Shown: piece by piece, positions 12,024 to 16,786 of the stretch
Layout of the letters: each line of letters starts with the position of its first letter
Position numbering within the stretch: position 1 is the first letter of the stretch
From: UBA9676 sp036522155
GTDB taxonomy: Bacteria > Actinomycetota > Actinomycetes > Streptosporangiales > Streptosporangiaceae
Length of the DNA stretch: 16,786 bases
Reading direction: 5' to 3'
NCBI GenBank assembly: GCA_036522155.1
Contig: DATDGI010000318.1
Span: 1 to 16,786 of the forward strand
Program-made: the position numbers and the translations under genes
Notes under the pieces: model-generated
What the model saw: only the letters and a program-made list of their open reading frames with translations
Told to the model about the DNA's origin: nothing
Databases searched by the model: none

Positions 12024-14300
12024 TCATCCGTCCAGGAGGCCCAGCTCGCGCGCCCGGGTGACCGCCTGGCTGCGTGTGGAGGCGTCCAGCTTGCGGTAGA
12101 GCGAGTTCGCTTCCGACTTGATGGTGTGAGGCGAGAGGAACATTTCCTCGGCGATCTGCGGGAACGACAGGTGGGTGGGGAGCATCGGCAGCAGGCGCAG
12201 CTCGGCCCCGGTCAGCGCCGACGCTCCTGGGACGCTCGAACCACGCTCCTTCGCGAGCTGGGCCCGAAGCGCCTGGGCCTCACCAACCAGCTTTCCCAGG
12301 CCAGGCCTGCGCCTGAGCAGCTCATCGACCTCCCGCATGAGCGTCCTAGCACCTGCCAGGTCGGCGAGCGCGAGGTGGACGCGGGCGAGCTCGATCCGGG
12401 CCTGAACGGCCACGTGGGGGATCGCGTAGGTCAGCAAATGCCGCATCCGCTGAGCACTGACGAGCTGCTGGCGCGCCGCCGGGACATCTCCCCCGTGCAA
12501 GGCGGCGCGAGCATACGCCGCGCAGACCAGGGGCGTCACGTAGCTTTCCTCGATCCCGGCCCGGCGCAAAGCGATGCGTGCCTGGCCGGCAAGGACCTCG
12601 GCCCGGCCCCAGTCGCTGCGCGCCATCGCCAGCAGCGACCGCTCGGTCAGCGCCGCCGCGAGAATCTCGTGTGCGCCGGTATCCTCCCCGATGCTGACCG
12701 CATCCTCCAGGGACGCGTCGCCGCCATCGAGGTCACCGGAAAGGACACGCGCGATCCCTTGCAGGAGCGCTGGTCCCGGCGTCACGATGTTCCCCGCCGC
12801 GAACCTCCGCACGGCCTCGTCTGCGTCGGCGCGCATCTGTTCGGCCCCGCGCCGGCACAGGAAGGCCCGGAGCAGGGCGGCCCACGCCTGGATGGAAGGC
12901 TCATCGGGCCACTCCGTGTCCTGGTACCGCCAGCGATCGACCGCATCGGCCCACCGCTCGGCCTCGATCGGCCGCCCCATCCACGCGAAGATGAGCGCGG
13001 CCAGCACCGTGACCATCGGGTGACCCTCGATCGCGCCCCGATCCGCCAGCCACCCGAACCACCGCTGGAGGGTTGTGACCCGGCCTTGCCGGCGGGCCGG
13101 CACCGCGAGCTTTTCCACCAGGCCAGCGGCCGCGTCGACGTCGCCAGCCGCCATCGAGTACTCCAGCGCCTCCTCGGGCAACCCGTTCGCCAGGCACCAG
13201 CCAGCGGCGCGGCGCCGCAGGACAGGCACCAGACCAGGGGCATGGCGTTCCAGATCCGCCAGCAGCATGTCGCGGAACAGGTGGTGGTAGCGGTACCACT
13301 CACCACGCCGGTCCAGCGGCACCAGCAGCAGGTTCGACCGGGCCAGGTCGGCCAGGGTCGCGGCCGACCCTGGCAGATCCAGCACCGCCTCGCACAACGG
13401 CCCGCACATGCGCTCCAGCACCGCGCTCCGGGTCAGGAACACCCGCTGCCGCCGGGAGATCCACGCCATGAACTCCGACTCCATGTACTCGCTCACCAGC
13501 CGGTCATCGCCTCCGAACGAGACCGCCGCACTCGCCAAGGGGCCACCCTCCCTCAGGTAAAGAGCCGCCAGATACAGCCCAGCCGGCCAGCCCTCGGTCC
13601 GCCGGTGGAGCTCGGCCACGTCCTTCTCACCCAAGGTCAAGCCCGCGTTGCGCAGCAGCGATGCCGCCTCGCTGTGGGTGAGCAACAGATCGCCCGGGCC
13701 GATCTCCAGAATCTTGCCCTCGGCGCGCAGCCGCGCGATACGCAGCGGTGGCTCGGCCCGGCCGGCCAGCACCAGCCGCGACCTGGCCGGTACATGATCG
13801 GCCAGCACCGACAGCGCGGCCCGGCATTCCCGGTTGTGCAGCGCGTGCACGTCATCCAGGACGAGCACGACCGGTGAGGTCATCGACGAGAAAGCCGATC
13901 CCAGCCGGGGGACGACCGAGCCGGGCACGGAGCTCGCCGGGGAGGCCAGCGCGTCGAACACCCGCCCATCGATCGGCTCGACCGCATCGAGCGCCTCCGC
14001 GACGTAGCTGAGCAGGACCTTCGGGTCGTTGTCCCCTTCGTCGACCGACACCCACGCGAACGCCTGTCCGTTGCGCTCGGCCCACTGCGACAGCAACGTC
14101 GTCTTCCCGTAGCCGGCCGGCGCCACCACCGACACGATCGTGCGGGGGTCATCCCGTGCCAGCAGTTCGATCAGCGGCCAACGGCGCACCGTCCCCGGCC
14201 GCATCAGCGGACGGCCGAGCTTCGACCTGACAAGGTCGAACACCGCCCCGCCCACGCGCTGCGACCGGCCGGCCCGCTGACGCACGTCGCTCTCACCCAT
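12024..14300 (-). CDS. MalT/LAL-type LuxR-family transcription regulator (STAND ATPase)
   Basis: This 758-aa signal-transduction ATPase has an N-terminal NTPase module with Walker A APAGYGKT (60-67) and Walker B VVLVLDD (144-150). A winged-helix-like part follows, then a long helical repeat region resembling the MalT/tetratricopeptide arm (about 370-680). The C-terminal LuxR-type helix-turn-helix includes LTGAELRLLPMLPTHLSFPQ and LSPHTIKSEANSLYRKL (about 693-755). In this class, ligand plus ATP drive oligomerisation and activation of target promoters. The effector here is unknown. Length is at the short end of the class, but all modules are present. The start is ATG 14300-14298; the upstream region carries tandem repeats that may be an autoregulatory site. 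Likely targets are adjacent genes, but the sequence does not show which. Confidence 0.9.
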   Translation of the reverse strand: MGESDVRQRAGRSQRVGGAVFDLVRSKLGRPLMRPGTVRRWPLIELLARDDPRTIVSVVAPAGYGKTTLLSQWAERNGQAFAWVSVDEGDNDPKVLLSYVAEALDAVEPIDGRVFDALASPASSVPGSVVPRLGSAFSSMTSPVVLVLDDVHALHNRECRAALSVLADHVPARSRLVLAGRAEPPLRIARLRAEGKILEIGPGDLLLTHSEAASLLRNAGLTLGEKDVAELHRRTEGWPAGLYLAALYLREGGPLASAAVSFGGDDRLVSEYMESEFMAWISRRQRVFLTRSAVLERMCGPLCEAVLDLPGSAATLADLARSNLLLVPLDRRGEWYRYHHLFRDMLLADLERHAPGLVPVLRRRAAGWCLANGLPEEALEYSMAAGDVDAAAGLVEKLAVPARRQGRVTTLQRWFGWLADRGAIEGHPMVTVLAALIFAWMGRPIEAERWADAVDRWRYQDTEWPDEPSIQAWAALLRAFLCRRGAEQMRADADEAVRRFAAGNIVTPGPALLQGIARVLSGDLDGGDASLEDAVSIGEDTGAHEILAAALTERSLLAMARSDWGRAEVLAGQARIALRRAGIEESYVTPLVCAAYARAALHGGDVPAARQQLVSAQRMRHLLTYAIPHVAVQARIELARVHLALADLAGARTLMREVDELLRRRPGLGKLVGEAQALRAQLAKERGSSVPGASALTGAELRLLPMLPTHLSFPQIAEEMFLSPHTIKSEANSLYRKLDASTRSQAVTRARELGLLDG

Positions 14301-14537
14301 TACCCGATGGCGCCCCCAGAATGGTCTGCCGCTTCATGATCTTCCGAAGCCTTTGATCAGGTCAAGAGGAGGATTGATCACGTCAGTGCTGGCTGGAGTC
14401 GGCCCAGATAGGGCAGTGGGCCAGTTTCCGGTGGGAGCGGCCAGCGGTGCCCGATGACAGGATGAGACCCGGCAGCTGCGCCGGATGCCGCGGGGCTGGT
14501 TGCGGTGCGTCCAGCTGGTCAGGTCAGGGAGCGATGG
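14301..14537. other. Intergenic region between divergent LAL regulator and DDAH gene
   Basis: This 237-bp gap contains the 21-bp-spaced direct repeat described separately and a possible minus-strand promoter (TTGACC, then AGATCA). On the plus strand AGGAGG (14366-14371) is followed by TTG and a 27-codon open frame without recognisable product. GGGAG (14527-14531) serves the DDAH start. No RNA gene was seen. Confidence 0.4.
14353..14385. repeat. Tandem 12-bp direct repeat with 21-bp spacing upstream of the LAL regulator
   Basis: TTGATCAGGTCA (14353-14364) and TTGATCACGTCA (14374-14385) differ at one position and start exactly 21 bp apart, two turns of B-DNA. They lie about 53-85 bp upstream of the regulator ATG. 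On that strand TTGACC (14365-14360) could be a -35 box, with AGATCA 17 bases further on, so the repeats would flank or cover it. The arrangement fits cooperative binding on one DNA face. Confidence 0.5.
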
Positions 14538-15302
14538 GTGAACGGCACGGTGTTGGTCCGCGGGCCCAGCAGCAGGCTGGCTGATGGCATCGTCACCCAC
14601 ATCAGGCGGACCCCGGTGGATGTGGCCCTGGCCCGGGCCCAGCACGCGGCGTACGCCGATGCGCTGGCGGTCAGTGGCTGGGTGATCCAGCAGGCGCCGG
14701 TCGCTGAGGACTGCCCGGACTCGGTCTTCATCGAAGATGCGGTGGTGGTCTGCGAGGATCTGGCGGTGCTGGCCCGCCCGGGTGCGCCGGCCCGCCGGGC
14801 CGAGGTGGCCGGCGTCGCCGGGATGGTCCGGTCACTGGGCCTGCGCACCGCCGGGATTCAAGAGCCAGGGACTCTCGACGGCGGTGATGTGCTGCAGGCC
14901 GGCCACACCGTGTACGTGGGGTGCGGCGGGCGGACCAACGGCGCGGGCATCCGCCAGCTGCGGGCTCTGCTGGCTCCACTGGGCCGCACAGTGATCTCCG
15001 TCCCACTGGGGAACGTGCTGCACCTGAAGTCCGCGGTGACCGCGCTGCCCGACGGCACGTTCCTGCTGCTACCGCAGCTGGTGCCAGCCGGGCTGTTCCC
15101 GGCGGTCCGCCCGGTGGAGGAACAAGCCGGCTGCCACGTCGTCCCGCTGGGCGGGGACCAGGTGCTGATCGCCGCGTCCGCTCCCCGGACCGCTGAGCTC
15201 CTGGACGACATGGGCTTCACCCCGGTCGTGGTGGACATCAGCGAGTTCGAGAAACTCGAAGGCTGCGTCACCTGCCTGAGCGTGCTGCTGCCCGGACGGT
15301 AA
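14538..15302 (+). CDS. ddaH: Dimethylarginine dimethylaminohydrolase (DDAH)
   Basis: This 254-aa cytosolic amidinotransferase-superfamily enzyme would hydrolyse N-methylated arginine to citrulline and a methylamine. Family features are D61 in CPDSVFIED with E66/D67, the DGGD turn (114-117), R132 in GGRTNGAGI, catalytic H162 in LHLKSAV and nucleophile C246 in VTCLSVLL near the C-terminus. These match the Cys/His/Glu arrangement and substrate-binding arginine of bacterial DDAH, and the length is typical. Related enzymes can act on plain arginine or other guanidines, so the exact substrate is less sure. GTG 14538 is preferred because GGGAG lies six bases upstream; an earlier ATG (14505) lacks such a site. 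The gene converges on the agmatine-deiminase-like gene, and both act on guanidino compounds. Confidence 0.88.
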   Translation: MNGTVLVRGPSSRLADGIVTHIRRTPVDVALARAQHAAYADALAVSGWVIQQAPVAEDCPDSVFIEDAVVVCEDLAVLARPGAPARRAEVAGVAGMVRSLGLRTAGIQEPGTLDGGDVLQAGHTVYVGCGGRTNGAGIRQLRALLAPLGRTVISVPLGNVLHLKSAVTALPDGTFLLLPQLVPAGLFPAVRPVEEQAGCHVVPLGGDQVLIAASAPRTAELLDDMGFTPVVVDISEFEKLEGCVTCLSVLLPGR

Positions 15303-15304
15303 CA

Positions 15305-15336
15305 CCGGGCCCCCGGCGGCCAGCAGGCCAGCCTGC
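15305..15336. terminator. Possible bidirectional terminator between convergent genes
   Basis: Two adjacent hairpins occupy the 35-bp gap between the converging stop codons: CCGGG-CC-CCCGG (15305-15316) and GCAGGC-CA-GCCTGC (15323-15336). Both are GC-rich and neither is followed by a T-run on either strand, so they fit actinobacterial-type hairpin terminators without a U-tract. Confidence 0.4.
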
Positions 15337-15337
15337 C

Positions 15338-16531
15338 TCAGACCGCGGGCTGCTGCTGGGTGACGCAGTGGATGCCCCCGCCTCCTTCGGCCAGGTTGTC
15401 GATCGTGAGCTGCACGATCTCGCGGCCGGGGTACAGGCCAGCGACCAGGGATCGCGCGGCGTCGTCAGCGGGCCGGTCACCGAACCTGGGGATGAGCACG
15501 GCGCCGTTGCACACATACCAGTTGACGTAGACGTTGACGAACAGGGCCGGGTTCTCGTGGGGCGGTATGGTTGCCGATTCGCGCGAGATCCGGCACCTCA
15601 GCAGCCTGCCTGACGCGTCTTTGGACTGCCGCAAGATGGTGAGGGCCTGCCGTTCCGAGACCGCCCACACGTTCGTGGCGTCCGGGTCCGCGGGCTGATC
15701 CACAATCACCTCGCCGGGCCGGGTGAACCGTGCCAGGCCGTCGATGTGATCGTCGGTGATGTCGTGGCCCCGCAGGCCCGGGACCCAGATCATCGTGCGG
15801 GCGCCCAGATAGCCGCAGATGGCGGCGGTCAGCTGTGCCTTGGACCGGCCGGGGTTGCGGTTGGGGTTGATGATCGAGCTCTCGGTGGCCATGACTGTGC
15901 CCTGGCCATCCACCTCCAGCGCGCCGCCTTCGGCGACGAACGGGGCGGTGAACCGCGGCACGCCCAGCAGCGCGAGTATCTTGCGGGCGATCCTGGCGTC
16001 GTCCGGGTGCACCTGCTTGTTGCCCCACCCGTTGAAGTTCATGTCCAAGCCGGCCAGGCCGCCACGGCCGTTAATCAGGAACACCGGCCCCATATCTCGC
16101 ATCCACAGGTCGTCGTTGACCAGCGGGACGATCGCCACCCCCTTGCCGCAGGCAGCAGCGGCCTCACGCGCTTGATCGGGGCGCGCGACCATGGCGACCG
16201 GCTCAAACCGGGCGATCGCCCTGGCCACCGATGCGACATCACCGCGGACCCCGGCCAGCATGGCCCCCCAGATGTCCGTCCGCGCGGGCCAGGCCATCCA
16301 CGTCCGGCTGTGCCGGACATGATCGGCGGGCGCGAACCACCCAGCGCTCCGCGGCGTGCCATCTCCCCCGCGCTGCACCTGGGCGCCGGCCGCCTCCCCG
16401 TCGTCCGGGACAGGCGCACCACCACAGCCTGCTGCCACTGCGCCGGACGCGGCCGCTGCGGCGCAGGCCAGTACCGCCCGGCGCGGCAGGACCCGCGCGC
16501 TAGAACCGCATTTCCCCAGCTCAGGTTTCAC
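15338..16531 (-). CDS. Exported agmatine deiminase/peptidylarginine deiminase-family lipoprotein
   Basis: This 397-aa protein has the agmatine deiminase/PAD-porph fold: WPARTDIW (81-88), NDDLWMRDMGPVF (139-151), EGGALEVDGQG (201-211), NPNRNPGRSK (222-231), GHDITDDHIDG (255-265, catalytic His/Asp), NWYVCNGAVLIPRFGD (337-352) and GGGGIHCVT with nucleophile C389. The family hydrolyses agmatine to N-carbamoylputrescine, or deiminates arginine residues. The N-terminus carries L-P-R-R-A-V-L-A, a twin-arginine motif, then an alanine-rich helix and VAAGC with C36 as a lipobox. It is therefore probably a Tat-exported lipoprotein, unlike the cytosolic textbook enzyme. The start codon is GTG 16531-16529 and has only a poor G-rich ribosome-binding site. 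It follows a flavin amine oxidase gene by 36 bp, likely one operon. Confidence 0.87.
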   Translation of the reverse strand: MKPELGKCGSSARVLPRRAVLACAAAAASGAVAAGCGGAPVPDDGEAAGAQVQRGGDGTPRSAGWFAPADHVRHSRTWMAWPARTDIWGAMLAGVRGDVASVARAIARFEPVAMVARPDQAREAAAACGKGVAIVPLVNDDLWMRDMGPVFLINGRGGLAGLDMNFNGWGNKQVHPDDARIARKILALLGVPRFTAPFVAEGGALEVDGQGTVMATESSIINPNRNPGRSKAQLTAAICGYLGARTMIWVPGLRGHDITDDHIDGLARFTRPGEVIVDQPADPDATNVWAVSERQALTILRQSKDASGRLLRCRISRESATIPPHENPALFVNVYVNWYVCNGAVLIPRFGDRPADDAARSLVAGLYPGREIVQLTIDNLAEGGGGIHCVTQQQPAV

Positions 16532-16567
16532 CGGAGCGCCCCCGCCCCACCTGAGCAGCCTTTCCGT

Positions 16568-16786
16568 TCACGGTGTTGTTTCTACCAGCGGTCGCCCCAC
16601 CCCGATGTGCTCGCCGGGGATGCGCGAATAGGGCAGCGAGGCGATCGCGGGCGGGACCGGGAGGCCAAGCGCGAGCAGTACCTCGATCGCGGCGCGCTGG
16701 CCCGATTCCACTCCCCCGTTCAGGAACCCCTGCGAGTACGTCGAGGTGTGCTCCCCGGCGAAATGAACCCGGCCTTCGGGTATCCC
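16568..16786 (-). CDS. Flavin-containing amine oxidase, C-terminal fragment (5' end outside window)
   Basis: The minus-strand frame is open from base 16786 to TGA 16570-16568, giving the last 72 residues of a protein. It contains GRVHFAGEHTSTYSQGFLNG followed by GVESGQRAAIEVL, the conserved C-terminal FAD-contact segment of monoamine/putrescine-oxidase-like flavoenzymes, in which the G-E-H-T/x-S and N-G-x-x-E-S-G-x-R-A-A patterns line the cofactor. The enzyme class oxidises amines to imines or aldehydes, ammonia and hydrogen peroxide. The tail after this segment (LPVPPAIASLPYSRIPGEHI) is not diagnostic. It lies just upstream of the deiminase gene on the same strand, so amines such as putrescine derivatives are attractive substrates. 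The catalytic half lies outside the window and the substrate cannot be inferred further. Confidence 0.85.
   Translation of the reverse strand, partial: GIPEGRVHFAGEHTSTYSQGFLNGGVESGQRAAIEVLLALGLPVPPAIASLPYSRIPGEHIGVGRPLVETTP

Noticed and set aside
11652..13877. A very long plus-strand open frame (741 codons) opposite the LAL regulator
   Set aside because: It is a GC-rich antisense shadow of the regulator. Its composition is Arg/Pro/Gln/His-rich with no recognisable domain, while the minus strand has clear Walker, helical-repeat and helix-turn-helix motifs.
14374..14457. AGGAGG followed by TTG and a 27-codon open frame before the DDAH gene
   Set aside because: The good Shine-Dalgarno-like string is not enough: the peptide has no recognisable similarity and the codon usage shows no strong coding bias. 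The string also overlaps the direct repeats, which explain the sequence better.

Overview
The window is uniformly GC-rich, with G or C at most third codon positions. It has GTG and ATG starts, dense 4-bp stop/start overlaps and many NarL/LuxR-type regulators. This points to an actinobacterium. No rRNA, tRNA, CRISPR array, intact insertion sequence or phage gene was seen. Assignments rest on recognising family motifs by eye; no search was run.

Layout. (1) 1-887: the end of a sensor kinase and its NarL-type response regulator. (2) 1031-3560: an arsenic locus. arsR faces a tightly overlapped set arsM, a 97-aa unknown protein, a MIP/aquaporin-like channel and arsC. Two copies of a 17-bp motif sit in the arsR-arsM gap. 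No ArsB or Acr3 pump is present, and the channel gene appears to have lost about 75 internal residues in frame. (3) 3600-5431: a decay zone around one intact DUF5996-type gene. It holds a collapsed cation-transporter gene, a frameshifted tautomerase-like gene and the tail of a LuxR-type regulator. The last two do not appear as proper reading frames and were read by following similarity across frames. (4) 5428-7430: a minus-strand dehydrogenase pair, a 6-phosphogluconate/3-hydroxyisobutyrate dehydrogenase-like enzyme and a divergent lactate/malate dehydrogenase-like enzyme. They are joined by a 17-codon mini-ORF that overlaps both genes by 4 bp. (5) 7419-11426: an ABC exporter (ATPase, permease and a 44-aa single-pass membrane protein) divergent from a histidine kinase/response regulator pair. 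(6) 11451-14300: a small polytopic membrane protein and a 758-aa MalT/LAL-type STAND regulator, with a 12-bp repeat spaced exactly 21 bp upstream of the latter. (7) 14538-16786: a dimethylarginine dimethylaminohydrolase convergent with a Tat-type, probably lipid-anchored agmatine/peptidylarginine-deiminase-family enzyme and the end of a flavin amine oxidase.

How the genes work together (inference). The arsenic genes would sense As(III), reduce arsenate, methylate arsenite and perhaps let arsenite leave by a channel, which here may be damaged. The divergent two-component system probably controls the neighbouring ABC exporter. The right end groups guanidino- and amine-processing enzymes (DDAH, deiminase, amine oxidase), consistent with use or detoxification of methylarginine, agmatine or polyamine compounds.

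The most notable signals are the deletion scars at 2911 and 3805, the 97-aa and 44-aa small proteins, the enlarged active-site loop of the lactate-dehydrogenase-like protein, and three unexplained repeat or dyad regulatory elements.
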